This document shows positions 17,465 through 25,827 of a DNA stretch of 64,000 bases, in pieces. The DNA is from Thermomonospora echinospora (lineage in GTDB: Bacteria; Actinomycetota; Actinomycetes; Streptosporangiales; Streptosporangiaceae). Position 1 is the first letter of the stretch. Each line of letters starts with the position of its first letter. A model generated the notes under the pieces. That model did not search any database. It saw only the letters and a program-made list of their open reading frames with translations, and had not been told where the DNA came from. The position numbers were made by a program, and so were the translations under genes. Location of the stretch: positions 228,744-292,743 of the forward strand of contig NZ_FNVO01000009.1 of NCBI RefSeq assembly GCF_900108175.1, given 5' to 3'.

Positions 17465-18517
17465 ATGAACCAAGAGTCTTCGAAGCAGGACGGCTACGAC
17501 GTGGTGGTCGTCGGAGGCGGTGCGGCCGGTCTGAGCGGCGCGCTGACGCTGGCCCGCGCCCGCCGTTCCGTCCTGGTGATAGACGCGGCCCAGCCGCGCA
17601 ACGCTCCCGCCGGGCACGTCCACGGCTACCTGGGACACGAAGGGAGGCCGCCGGCGGAACTGCTGACCGTCGGCAGGGACGAGGTGACCGCCTACGGCGG
17701 CCGGATCGTCAACGGCGAGGTCGTCTCCGCCCACGCGCTTCCCGGCCGGGACCAGGAGGCGGGCGGGTTCGACGTCGTACTGCGGGACGGGACCAGGCAC
17801 CGGGCACGGCGACTGCTGGTGACGACCGGCCTGGAGGACGAACTGCCGCAGTTGCCCGGCCTGGCCGAACGCTGGGGACGCGACGTGCTGCACTGCCCGT
17901 ACTGCCACGGCTGGGAGGTGCGCGACGGGGCCGTGGGAGTGCTGGGGACCAGCCCGTTCATGGCCCACCAGGCGTTGCTGTGGCGGCAGTGGAGCGAGCG
18001 GGTGACGCTGTTCCAGCACACCGCGCCCGAGCCCACCGAGGAGGAGCGGGAGCAACTGGCCGCCCGCGGTGTCACGGTGGTGACCGGCCGAGTGGAGAGC
18101 CTGCAGATCACCGGGGACCGGCTGACCGGCGTGCGGCTGGCCGACGGGCGGACGGTGCCGTGCGAGGCGCTGGTGGTGAGCCCGAACATGACCGTCCGCC
18201 GCGAGATGCTCGCCTCCCTGGGGCTGCGGACCACCGAACACCTCATGAACGGCCACTTCATGGGCCACTACTTCGCCACCGACCCCACCGGGGCCACCGA
18301 GGTCCCCGGAGTGTGGGCGGCCGGCAACGTCGCCGACCTCACCGCGACGGTCATCGGGGCCGCCGCCGCGGGGATGCGCGCGGCCGTGGCGATCAACGGC
18401 GACCTGATCTCCGAGGACACCCGCCTGGCCGTCGCCGCCCGGCGCGTCCCCTTCTCCGCCGCGGCGGAACGGGAGGTCGCCGACCGCGTCCTGGGCGACC
18501 GCCGCCACGGACTGTGA
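17465..18517 (+). CDS. FAD-dependent pyridine-nucleotide oxidoreductase, thioredoxin-reductase type
   Basis: This 350-residue flavoprotein has an N-terminal FAD motif VVVVGGGAAGLSGALTLARA (residues 13-32), a CPYC redox pair (C144, C147) like thioredoxin reductases, and the closing FAD segment VWAAGNVADL. The second nucleotide site is atypical (VGVLGTSPF in place of GxGxxG), so NADPH use is uncertain. Proteins of this type often lie with an XRE-cupin regulator and a methyltransferase, as here. It may reduce a small disulfide or act as a ferredoxin-like reductase. The methyltransferase gene follows after 32 bases. Confidence 0.88.
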   Translation: MNQESSKQDGYDVVVVGGGAAGLSGALTLARARRSVLVIDAAQPRNAPAGHVHGYLGHEGRPPAELLTVGRDEVTAYGGRIVNGEVVSAHALPGRDQEAGGFDVVLRDGTRHRARRLLVTTGLEDELPQLPGLAERWGRDVLHCPYCHGWEVRDGAVGVLGTSPFMAHQALLWRQWSERVTLFQHTAPEPTEEEREQLAARGVTVVTGRVESLQITGDRLTGVRLADGRTVPCEALVVSPNMTVRREMLASLGLRTTEHLMNGHFMGHYFATDPTGATEVPGVWAAGNVADLTATVIGAAAAGMRAAVAINGDLISEDTRLAVAARRVPFSAAAEREVADRVLGDRRHGL

Positions 18518-18549
18518 ACCCTTCCCATCGAGAACACGGAGGACGACCG

Positions 18550-19188
18550 ATGAACGACGAAACCCTCACCGAGGCCGAACGGTTCTGGGAGGAGCGTTAC
18601 CGCGGCGACGACCGGATCTGGAGCGGCAAGCCCAACGAGATCCTCGTCCGTGAGACCGCCGACCTCACCCCCGGCACCGCCCTGGACCTGGGATGCGGCG
18701 AGGGGGCCGACGCCGTCTGGCTCGCCGGGCGGGGCTGGCGGGTCACCGCCGTCGACATCTCGCCCACCGCGCTGGAGCGGGCCGCCGAGCACGCGACGGC
18801 GGCGGGCGTCGGCGACCGCGTCGACTGGCAGCGGCACGACCTGGCGGACACCTTCCCGGCCGGGACCTTCGACCTGGTCTCCGCCTGCTTCCTGCACTCC
18901 CCGCTGGACATGCCCCGCGAGCGGATCCTGCGGCAGGCCGCCTCGGCCGTGGCGCCGGGCGGCGTCCTCCTGATCGCCGGACACGCCGGCCCCCCGTCCT
19001 GGAAGCCCGACAGCCACCACGACATGCACCTGCCCACGACACAGGAGGTGCTCGACTCCCTCGCCCTGCCCCCCGGGCACTGGCGGGTGGAACGTCAGGA
19101 AGTCGTCGAAAGCGCGATGACCGACCCCGAGGGACGGCCCGCCACCCGCCCCGACAACGTCCTGAAGCTCCGCCGCCTCCAAGCCTGA
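18550..19188 (+). CDS. Class I SAM-dependent methyltransferase
   Basis: A 212-residue Rossmann methyltransferase with motif I ALDLGCGEGADAVWLAGRGW at about residues 44-63, the acidic ribose-binding VDIS, and a DLADTFPAGTFDLVSACFL strand. The N-terminal FWEERYRGDDRIWSGKPN is characteristic of small thiol-S-methyltransferase/tellurite-resistance-like enzymes. ATG 18550 follows GGAGGACGACCG. It forms an operon with the flavoprotein upstream. The substrate is unknown; a thiol detoxification pair is one possibility. A 13-bp perfect hairpin ends the transcript. Confidence 0.88.
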   Translation: MNDETLTEAERFWEERYRGDDRIWSGKPNEILVRETADLTPGTALDLGCGEGADAVWLAGRGWRVTAVDISPTALERAAEHATAAGVGDRVDWQRHDLADTFPAGTFDLVSACFLHSPLDMPRERILRQAASAVAPGGVLLIAGHAGPPSWKPDSHHDMHLPTTQEVLDSLALPPGHWRVERQEVVESAMTDPEGRPATRPDNVLKLRRLQA

Positions 19189-19193
19189 CCCAC

Positions 19194-19226
19194 GGCCGGT
19201 CCGCCCCGCCCGAGGGCGGACCGGCC
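19194..19226 (+). terminator. Terminator of the flavoprotein-methyltransferase operon
   Basis: Perfect 13-bp arms GGCCGGTCCGCCC (19194-19206) and GGGCGGACCGGCC (19214-19226) with a 7-base loop, just after the methyltransferase stop. Confidence 0.8.
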
Positions 19227-19330
19227 GGCTCCAGGCCGCGGGCCCGACAGGCCGACGGCCGCGAGCCCGCACACCGGGCCGGTCTCGGCGGCCTCCGCCT
19301 TGTCTTCGGCGTCTTCGGCTTCGTACCGGG

Positions 19331-20107
19331 TCATGGGGCGTCCTCCAGCCGGATCATCAACTGGGTCACCAGCCGTTCGGGAGGTGTGTCGGCGGGGTTC
19401 GTCAGATAGACCTCCCTGATCGGGCCGACCGGGAGGTGGCCGCGCTCACCGCACCAGGCCAGCAGGCCGTGACCGGTGAGATCGATCTGGTCGTACGGGC
19501 CGACATGGGTGGCGACCGCGAACACGCCGCCCGGCAGCACGTCGGTGGCCTGCGCGTCCCCGGCCTCGGCGGCGACGCCCACCGTGAACTCCTCGGCCAG
19601 GTCCTGCGGGAACAGGCCGAGCAGCAGCCCGGTGGGAGGCGCGCCACCGAGTTCGTCCAGCAGGCGCGCCACACAGCGGCCGGTGACCTCGGCGATGGTG
19701 GACGGTGTCGCCGTGTCCCGTACGACCCGGACGCGCCGGGCCGGCTCGTGCAGCACGGTGACCTCGACGCGGGGCAGCCCGTCGGCCAGCACCCGGTCGA
19801 GCGCCGCCAGCGTGCGCCTGCGGCGGGCGAGATCCGCCTCCATCCGGTCGCGTACCTCGCCCAGCGCCCCGGCCGGATCGTCGCCCGACAGCACCCGGCC
19901 GATCGCCACCAGCGGAACGTCCAGCGACCGCAGCAACCCGATGGACATCGCGGTACGGGCCTGGGACCGCCGGTAGTAGCGGTAGCCGGAGCCGGGATCG
20001 ACCCACGCGGGCGTCAGCAGGCCGAGGTCGTCATAGTGCCTCAGTTGCTTGACGCTCAGCCTGCACAGCCGCGCGAACCGCCCGATGGGGAGGAGGTCTT
20101 CGCTCAC
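19331..20107 (-). CDS. MerR-family regulator with GyrI-like effector domain
   Basis: This 258-residue protein opens with a MerR DNA-binding domain ([20 protein letters not shown] then [18 protein letters not shown], residues 7-45). A coiled helix follows ([20 protein letters not shown]). The C-terminal GyrI/AraC-effector fold ([20 protein letters not shown]) is typical of BmrR-like multidrug sensors. No transporter is adjacent, so targets are unknown. The reading frame starts at ATG 20107. Confidence 0.9.
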   Translation of the reverse strand: MSEDLLPIGRFARLCRLSVKQLRHYDDLGLLTPAWVDPGSGYRYYRRSQARTAMSIGLLRSLDVPLVAIGRVLSGDDPAGALGEVRDRMEADLARRRRTLAALDRVLADGLPRVEVTVLHEPARRVRVVRDTATPSTIAEVTGRCVARLLDELGGAPPTGLLLGLFPQDLAEEFTVGVAAEAGDAQATDVLPGGVFAVATHVGPYDQIDLTGHGLLAWCGERGHLPVGPIREVYLTNPADTPPERLVTQLMIRLEDAP

Positions 20108-20147
20108 CCCGTCACCCTGGCCCCTCCCACGGTGGGAGAGTCCAGCC

Positions 20148-20173
20148 GGGCGGCACGGCCGGGCGTCACGGCC
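20148..20173. repeat. Two 13-bp copies spanning the stop of the first CapA-like gene
   Basis: GGGCGGCACGGCC (20148-20160) and GGGCGTCACGGCC (20161-20173) differ at one base. The second contains the minus-strand stop codon at 20166-20168. It is short enough to be chance but fits the pattern at other gene ends. Confidence 0.5.
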
Positions 20174-21251
20174 TGGCGGACAGGCCGGTGCAGCGGCGCA
20201 GGCCGACCCAGCGCCGGTACTCGGCGGTGGCGGCCGAGCCGGTCATCAGCTGGGGGATGCCGCCGGAGATCCGGGCGGGCTTCCACGCGGCCTTGGTGAC
20301 CTTGCGGCCCTCGACCTTCAGCAGCAGGACACCGGAGTTGGCGGTGGCGCCGTTGGCCGAGTAGAAGACGAAGTTGCCCAGCCCGTAGTGGACGTACCTG
20401 CCCTTGAGGAAGCCGCCGCCCAGCGGGATGTGGGCGTGGCCGCCGACGATGATGTCCGCCCCCGCCTCGATGAGCTGCTCGGCCAGCTCCTGCTGGCGGG
20501 GCAGCGGGCAGGGCTGCATCTCCGCGCCCCAGTGCAGGTGGACCACCACGATGTCGGAGCCCTTGCGGGCGTCGCGGACCGCCTGCACCATGCGGTCGAC
20601 CTCCTTGGCCGAGGCCAGGCCGCCCTTGGAGTCGGTGGCGGTCCACGCCGGGATCAGGTGGTCGTCCAGCACCTGGGTCGCGCCGACCACCGCCAGCCGG
20701 TTGCCCTTGACGGTCGTCCGGTACGCCTTGTAGGCCTCGTCGGCGTTACGGCCGATGCCGACGGTGGGGAAGCGGGTCTTCCTGATGGCCACCAGCGAGT
20801 CGCGCAGGCCGGACTCCATGAAGTCCATGCCGTGGTTGTTGGCCATCGAGGTGGCGTCCACCCCGGCCGCCTTCAGCGCGGTGAACGCCGACGACGGGGC
20901 GCGGAACACGAACTGCTTGCCGGGGGCGGGGGTGCCGCCGGTGGTGATGGCCGTCTCCAGGTTCACCATCGCGAAGTCGGCGGCGCGCAGCGTCTTGGCG
21001 ATGGGGCCGAGCGCGGTCCTGGGGTTCGACAGCCGGGCGCGGAGCTGGCCCTCGAAGTGCACGTCGCCGCCGAACGCCAGGATGATCGGCTCCTTGGGCG
21101 GGGCGGACGGGCGCTGCCGCTTGGCCGGTGCGGAGGACGCGGAGGGGCTCGTGTCGCCCTGGGCCTCGGAGCCTCCCCCGTCACCGCCGCACGCGGTGGC
21201 CACAAGCGCAAACGCCACCAGGGCCGCCGCTGTGGCGCTCGTCCTTCGCAC
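20166..21251 (-). CDS. CapA/PgsA-like metallophosphatase lipoprotein (first of two)
   Basis: About 361 residues. GTG 21251 with GGAGGTG upstream opens a lipoprotein signal ([16 protein letters not shown]; lipobox ending in Cys). The mature part is a calcineurin-like CapA domain: [57 protein letters not shown] and the end strand [11 protein letters not shown]. Relatives take part in poly-gamma-glutamate capsule synthesis or anchoring, but no capB/capC ligase is visible. It is more likely an extracytoplasmic phosphoesterase. A close paralog lies directly upstream. Confidence 0.9.
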   Translation of the reverse strand: MRRTSATAAALVAFALVATACGGDGGGSEAQGDTSPSASSAPAKRQRPSAPPKEPIILAFGGDVHFEGQLRARLSNPRTALGPIAKTLRAADFAMVNLETAITTGGTPAPGKQFVFRAPSSAFTALKAAGVDATSMANNHGMDFMESGLRDSLVAIRKTRFPTVGIGRNADEAYKAYRTTVKGNRLAVVGATQVLDDHLIPAWTATDSKGGLASAKEVDRMVQAVRDARKGSDIVVVHLHWGAEMQPCPLPRQQELAEQLIEAGADIIVGGHAHIPLGGGFLKGRYVHYGLGNFVFYSANGATANSGVLLLKVEGRKVTKAAWKPARISGGIPQLMTGSAATAEYRRWVGLRRCTGLSARP

Positions 21252-21364
21252 GGTGTCCCACCTCCGGGTCTGAAGTCGCCCAAGCCTAGCCAAGTGGCAG
21301 GACGCTTCGGCGGCCACCTGCGGTTACCTCCGCCGGGTGTGTTCTTCCGGATGCTCGGTGGAGG

Positions 21365-22447
21365 TCAGGCGGGGTTCGCGGTGACGTTGGCGCAGGACCG
21401 CAGGCCCTCCCACTGGGTGCGGGCCTGCTGGGCCTCGGCGCCGGTGAGCGGCTGCGGGATGCCGCCGTTGATGAAGGCCGGGGCCCAGTGCGACTTGGTG
21501 ACCTTGGCGCCGCTCTCCCGCTTGTGGCCGGCGGGAGGAGTGAAGGTGAGGGTGAGCACGCCCGTCTGCCCGGTGGTGGGGCCGGAGTTGTAGAAGACGA
21601 AGTTGCCCAGCCCGTAGTGGACGTACTTGCCCTTGAGGTAGCCGCCCGCCTGTAGCACGTGGGCGTGGCTGCCGATCACCGCGTCGGCCCCGGCCGTGAT
21701 GAGCTGGTCGGCGAGTTGCTTCTGGGCGTCGGTGGCGCACTTGTTGAGCTCCTGCCCCCAGTGCAGGTTGACGATCAGCACGTCGTAGTCCTTGCGGGCG
21801 CGCTGTACCTCCTGCACCAGGCGCTGGGCGTTCTTGGCCGAGGCCAGGCCCGGCTTGGCGTCGGTGGCGGTCCACGCCTCGATCAGGTTGTCGTCGAGCA
21901 CCTGGGTGGCGCCGATGACGCCGACCTTGGTGGCCCCGACCACCGTGCCCCACGGCCGGTACGCCTCGGCGGCGTTGTTGCCGATGCCCACGACCGGGAA
22001 TTTCGCCTGCTTGGCGGCGGCCAGCGAGTCGCGCAGACCGGTCTCGCCGTAGTCCATCCCGTGGTTGTTGGCCATGGTGGCCACGTCCACCCCGGCCGCT
22101 TCCAGTGCGGTGAACGCGGTCGGCGGCGTGCGGAAGACGAACTGCTTGGGGGCGGGGGTGCCGCCGGTGGTGACGGCCGTCTCCAGGTTGACCATCGCCA
22201 GGTCGGCGGCGCTGAGCTGCTTGGCGACGGGTCCCAGGGCGGTACGGGGGTCGGCGTCGAGCCGGGCCCTGATCTGGCCCTCGAAGTGCACGTCGCCGCC
22301 GAAGGCCACGGTGACGGGGCCTGCGTTCTCGGCGCTGTGGCCGGTACTGTCGTCGATCGCCAGGGACAGGGGCCCGCACCCCGTCACCAGCGTCATCGCC
22401 GCCGTCGCGGCGGCTCCCGTCATGGCGGCCCGCAGCCGACGTCCCAT
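21365..22447 (-). CDS. CapA/PgsA-like metallophosphatase lipoprotein (second of two)
   Basis: This 360-residue paralog of the neighbour has the same order of motifs ([77 protein letters not shown]). ATG 22447 has GGAGG six bases upstream, and the lipobox is LVTGC. GSHAH in place of GGHAH is the normal family form. The two genes lie head to tail with a 113-base gap, indicating tandem duplication followed by clear divergence. Both products should be lipid-anchored on the outer face of the membrane. Confidence 0.9.
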   Translation of the reverse strand: MGRRLRAAMTGAAATAAMTLVTGCGPLSLAIDDSTGHSAENAGPVTVAFGGDVHFEGQIRARLDADPRTALGPVAKQLSAADLAMVNLETAVTTGGTPAPKQFVFRTPPTAFTALEAAGVDVATMANNHGMDYGETGLRDSLAAAKQAKFPVVGIGNNAAEAYRPWGTVVGATKVGVIGATQVLDDNLIEAWTATDAKPGLASAKNAQRLVQEVQRARKDYDVLIVNLHWGQELNKCATDAQKQLADQLITAGADAVIGSHAHVLQAGGYLKGKYVHYGLGNFVFYNSGPTTGQTGVLTLTFTPPAGHKRESGAKVTKSHWAPAFINGGIPQPLTGAEAQQARTQWEGLRSCANVTANPA

Positions 22448-22631
22448 GGTGTGCCTCCGTGCGCGCCGCTTCGCCTGTATCCGTGTCGCCAGGTTGGACG
22501 CGGGTCCGGAACGCCGGGTTCGCCCCGCCGGTCCGGGTATGTCGGAGAGATCTCTTTGTGATCTAGGCGGCTCGCTGGGCACACTCAACGTAGCGGCCAT
22601 ACTGCACCAAACCCCCAGGAAGGACCCGATC

Positions 22632-23807
22632 TTGGACCTCGACCGGATCCGGGCGCAGACGCCGGGCTGCCAGAACGTCGTCCACCTCAACAACGCCGGC
22701 GCCGCGCTGCCGCCCGCCGTCGTCCACGACACCGTGCTCGGTCACCTGGAACTGGAGAGCCGGATCGGCGGGTACGAGGCGGCCGACGCCGCCGCCGAGG
22801 CGTTCACCGCCTCCTACGACGTGCTGGCCCGGCTGGTCGGCGCGCATCCGGACGAGATCGCCTTCGTGGAGAACGCCACCCGGGCCTGGGACATGGCCTT
22901 CTACGCCATCCCCTTTCGCGCCGGGGAGCGGATCCTGACCACCAGCAGCGAGTACGCCAGCAACGCGCTGGGCTTCCTACAGGCGGCGCAGCGGCACGGC
23001 GCGGTGGTGGAGGTGGTGCCCGACGACGGGCACGGGCAGATCTGCCTGGACTCGCTGGCCCGGATGCTGGACGCCGGGAACGTCCGGCTGGTGGCGATCA
23101 ACCACGTCCCGACCCATGACGGGCTGGTCAACCCGGCGGCCGAGGTGGGCAAGCTGGCCCGGGAGGCGGGCGCGCTGTACCTGCTGGACGCCTGCCAGTC
23201 GGTGGGGCAGCTCGTGGTGGACGTGGCCGAGATCGGCTGTGACCTGCTGTCGGCGACCGGGCGCAAGTTCCTGCGGGGGCCGCGAGGCACCGGGTTCCTG
23301 TACGCGCGCCGGGAGGTGGCGCAGCAGTTGGTCCCGCCCTTCGTGGACCTGCGGGCCGCCGACTGGACGGGGCCCGACTCCTACGAGCTGCGCCCCGACG
23401 CCCGCCGTTTCGAGACCTGGGAACGGTTCGCGGCGGGGCAGCTCGGTCTGGCCGCCGCCGCCTCGTACGCCCTCGGCCTGGGCCTGGAGGCGATCCAGGA
23501 ACGGGTGACGGGGCTGGGCGAGCGGCTGCGCGCGGCGCTGGCCGAGCTGCCCGGGGTCACGGTGCACGACCAGGGGCTGCGCAAGAGCGGCATCGTGACG
23601 TTCACCCACGAGACGGTGGGCGCCCCCGAGATCGTGGCGCGCCTGGCCGCCGCCCCGCGCCCCGTCAACGTCCGGGTGACCGAGCAGACCTACCGGTACG
23701 ACGCGGGCGCCCGCCCGCCGCTGCGAGTCCGGATCTCGCCCCACTACTACAACACCGAAGAGGAGCTCGACCTGGCCGTATCCGCCGTCGCCGCCGCCGT
23801 CCGCTGA
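22632..23807 (+). CDS. Class V aminotransferase / cysteine-desulfurase-like PLP enzyme
   Basis: About 391 residues. The N-terminus VVHLNNAGAALPPAVV and the PLP-lysine segment CDLLSATGRKFLRGPRGTGF are typical of fold-type I class V enzymes (cysteine desulfurases, kynureninases, EgtE-like lyases). DACQSVGQL carries the Asp that binds the PLP nitrogen. The start is inferred as TTG 22632 because AGGAAGG precedes it and no ATG fits. There is no mobile Cys loop like that of canonical IscS, so a lyase or aminotransferase role is as likely. The Fur-type regulator follows 77 bases downstream. Confidence 0.85.
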   Translation: MDLDRIRAQTPGCQNVVHLNNAGAALPPAVVHDTVLGHLELESRIGGYEAADAAAEAFTASYDVLARLVGAHPDEIAFVENATRAWDMAFYAIPFRAGERILTTSSEYASNALGFLQAAQRHGAVVEVVPDDGHGQICLDSLARMLDAGNVRLVAINHVPTHDGLVNPAAEVGKLAREAGALYLLDACQSVGQLVVDVAEIGCDLLSATGRKFLRGPRGTGFLYARREVAQQLVPPFVDLRAADWTGPDSYELRPDARRFETWERFAAGQLGLAAAASYALGLGLEAIQERVTGLGERLRAALAELPGVTVHDQGLRKSGIVTFTHETVGAPEIVARLAAAPRPVNVRVTEQTYRYDAGARPPLRVRISPHYYNTEEELDLAVSAVAAAVR

Positions 23808-23853
23808 GCCCGGCATGGGCTCGCACGCCCCAGTCAGAGAAATACCATTCATT

Positions 23854-23872
23854 AACTTGAACCATTCAGGTT
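23854..23872. promoter_or_regulatory. Candidate Fur-family operator
   Basis: Imperfect palindrome AACTTGAA-CCA-TTCAGGTT (7 of 8 positions symmetric) sits 12 bases upstream of the Fur-type gene's GTG, in a conspicuously AT-rich patch. The position suggests autoregulation. Confidence 0.6.
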
Positions 23873-23884
23873 TAGGAGTCCAGA

Positions 23885-24352
23885 GTGTCACCCGTGACCG
23901 CCCACCCGACCACCCCGCCCGAGCCGCCCACCCCGGCCGAAGCCCTGCGGGGCGCGGGCCTGCGGGTCACGGCCGCCAGAGTCGCGATCCTGGAGGCCGT
24001 GCGGTCCGGTGACCATCTGGTCGCCGAGACCGTGGCCGAGCGGGTCCGCCAGCGGGTGGGGACCGTCTCGACCCAGGCCGTCTACGAGGCCCTGCACGCC
24101 CTCACCGGCGCGGGCCTGGTGCGGCGGATCGAGCCGGCCGGCAGTCCCGCCCGCTACGAGGGGCGCATCGGCGACAACCACCACCACCTGGTGTGCCGCC
24201 GCTGCGGGGCGGTCACCGACGTCGACTGCGCTGTGGGGCAGGCGCCCTGCCTGGAGCCCGCCTCCGACGCGGGCTACCGGATCGACGAAGCCGAGGTCAT
24301 CTACTGGGGCCTGTGCCCCGGCTGCCAACGGGAGACCGCCGGATCCGGCTGA
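23885..24352 (+). CDS. Fur-family metalloregulator (FurA/PerR-like)
   Basis: A 155-residue Fur protein. Residues 25-95 form the winged helix (LRVTAARVAILEAVRSGDH, STQAVYEALHALTGAGLVRR). The dimerisation domain has HHHLVCRRCGAV and two CxxC zinc pairs (C104/C107 and C144/C147). GTG 23885 follows AGGAG by 8 bases. Actinobacterial FurA genes usually precede katG or another peroxidase; here the next gene is a convergent esterase behind a terminator, so the usual partner is missing. Confidence 0.9.
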   Translation: MSPVTAHPTTPPEPPTPAEALRGAGLRVTAARVAILEAVRSGDHLVAETVAERVRQRVGTVSTQAVYEALHALTGAGLVRRIEPAGSPARYEGRIGDNHHHLVCRRCGAVTDVDCAVGQAPCLEPASDAGYRIDEAEVIYWGLCPGCQRETAGSG

Positions 24353-24370
24353 CCGCCGACGCGACGCCGA

Positions 24371-24399
24371 ACGGCCGGGCCGACGAACGGCCCGGCCGT
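24371..24399 (+). terminator. Terminator of the Fur-type gene
   Basis: Perfect 11-bp arms ACGGCCGGGCC (24371-24381) and GGCCCGGCCGT (24389-24399), 7-base loop, 19 bases past the stop codon. Confidence 0.75.
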
Positions 24400-24560
24400 C
24401 GCCGTGTCCGCCATCCCGATCATCGGCGGGCTGGACGACTACCCCAGCTGGATCACCGCGGAAACAGAGGCCGCCCAGCCCACCGAGTAGCGCCGTACCC
24501 CTCACGGCATCGACGGTCGACCGGGCCGCGGTGGTCCCGGCCGTTGTCGCAGGGGCGGTG

Positions 24561-25634
24561 TCAGGTGATCTGCTTTGCGCCGATGGTCTTCATCGCGGTC
24601 GGCCAGGCGCGGCGCATCTCGCGGTTCCAGTAGGGCCAGGCGTGCCAGCCGTTGCCGTAGAAGTGGGTGGTCACCGGGATCTTGAGCTGGCGGAGCCGGG
24701 TCGTGAAGGACTTGGAGGCCTCGCCGGTGAGCTGCTCGCTGAGGCCGCCGAGGATCCGCAGGCGGGTCGCCTCCTCCTCGGAGAGGTTCTTGGGGTCGAG
24801 GGGACCGCGCTCACCGGTCGTTCCCGAGGAGATGTAGAGCTTGGTGCCGCGCAGCCTGGGGGCGAGCTCGTACGGGTCGTGGGCCTTCCAGTTCGCCTCG
24901 TGCACGCCCGGCACACCCCAGATGTTGAACGGGTCGCCCTGGTTGGAGCGGGCGTTGATCGCCATGAGGATCGCCGGCACCCCGGGGCGGCTTATGTGCA
25001 GGACGCCGCTGAAGGCCGCGACGTACTTGAACAGGCCGGGCTTGTGCCCGGCGTAGGTCATCGCCCCCAGCGCCCCCGCGGAGATGCCCATCACCGCCCG
25101 GCGGGAGCCGGCGCGCAGGTTGCGTTCCACCAGCTGGGTCAGCTCCACGGTGTGGTGGGTCTCCCAGCGGGGCTTGCCGCGCCGTCCGTAGTTGAAGTGG
25201 TTGACGTATCCGCCGAACGATCCCGCGTAGGGCAGGACCACGAGGGTGTCCCACTTGCGGGCCAGCGCGGCCAGGCCGGTCTGCTTGATCCAGGTGGTGT
25301 GGTCGTCCCCGCCGCCGCCCCCGTACATGTAGACGGTCGGCCACGTCCGCTTGGCGTTGCGCCGCCAGCCCTTGGGCACCAGCACCGTGGCCTTGAGGTC
25401 GCGGCCCACGGCCGGCGAGCGCACCGTGATCTCCAGCCTGGAGGCGTCCACCTGCCGCTGCCCGACGATCCGCGCGCCGTTGTCGGCGGGCCGGTAGGCC
25501 GCCGCGGCCCACGCCGAGGCGGGCAGGCCCGGCAGCAGGCCGAGGCCGAGGACCGCCGCGCCCAGCGCGCCGAGTGTCCGGCGCACACCATGGGAACGCA
25601 CGCCATGGGAACGCACGCCATGGGAAATCGTCAT
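24561..25634 (-). CDS. Secreted Ag85-like esterase
   Basis: This 357-residue exported alpha/beta hydrolase is of the esterase D/antigen-85 type. Hallmarks are KATVLVPKGWRR, YMYGGGGGDDHTTWIKQTG, nucleophile elbow AVMGISAGALGAM and a late HFYGNGWHAWPYW with the catalytic His. ATG 25634 opens an odd N-terminus in which SHGVR occurs three times, then a signal core (LGALGAAVLGLGLLPGLPA) and an ASAWA cleavage site. In a non-mycolate organism the enzyme is more likely an acyl-esterase than a mycolyltransferase. A second family member starts at 63760. No operon partner. Confidence 0.88.
   Translation of the reverse strand: MTISHGVRSHGVRSHGVRRTLGALGAAVLGLGLLPGLPASAWAAAAYRPADNGARIVGQRQVDASRLEITVRSPAVGRDLKATVLVPKGWRRNAKRTWPTVYMYGGGGGDDHTTWIKQTGLAALARKWDTLVVLPYAGSFGGYVNHFNYGRRGKPRWETHHTVELTQLVERNLRAGSRRAVMGISAGALGAMTYAGHKPGLFKYVAAFSGVLHISRPGVPAILMAINARSNQGDPFNIWGVPGVHEANWKAHDPYELAPRLRGTKLYISSGTTGERGPLDPKNLSEEEATRLRILGGLSEQLTGEASKSFTTRLRQLKIPVTTHFYGNGWHAWPYWNREMRRAWPTAMKTIGAKQIT
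25580..25626. repeat. Three 15-bp repeats in the esterase signal region
   Basis: The unit CCATGGGAACGCACG repeats with a 15-base period and codes for SHGVR-SHGVR-SHGVR near the N-terminus. In-frame, near identical copies suggest recent slippage. Confidence 0.85.
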
Positions 25635-25827
25635 CGCCGGGACGTCCTTCCGCTGCTCCCGATGGCGCGCGTCGCCGAACGGCCACGGGGATGCGGGCGC
25701 CACCGCACGCGAGTGCGCAGAACCTAACCCGGCCGGGCCCCGGAGGGATATCACCCTCCGGGACGATTCCACCCGAACGATCTTGTAACGGACGTGACAA
25801 AAGACGGGATCCGGCGGCGGGCGGAGC

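Noticed and set aside
24400-24491. Plus-strand peptide VSAIPIIGGLDDYPSWITAE after the Fur terminator
   Set aside because: Looks protein-like and ends in TAG, but has no start site or homology I can name; could be a gene remnant, evidence too thin.
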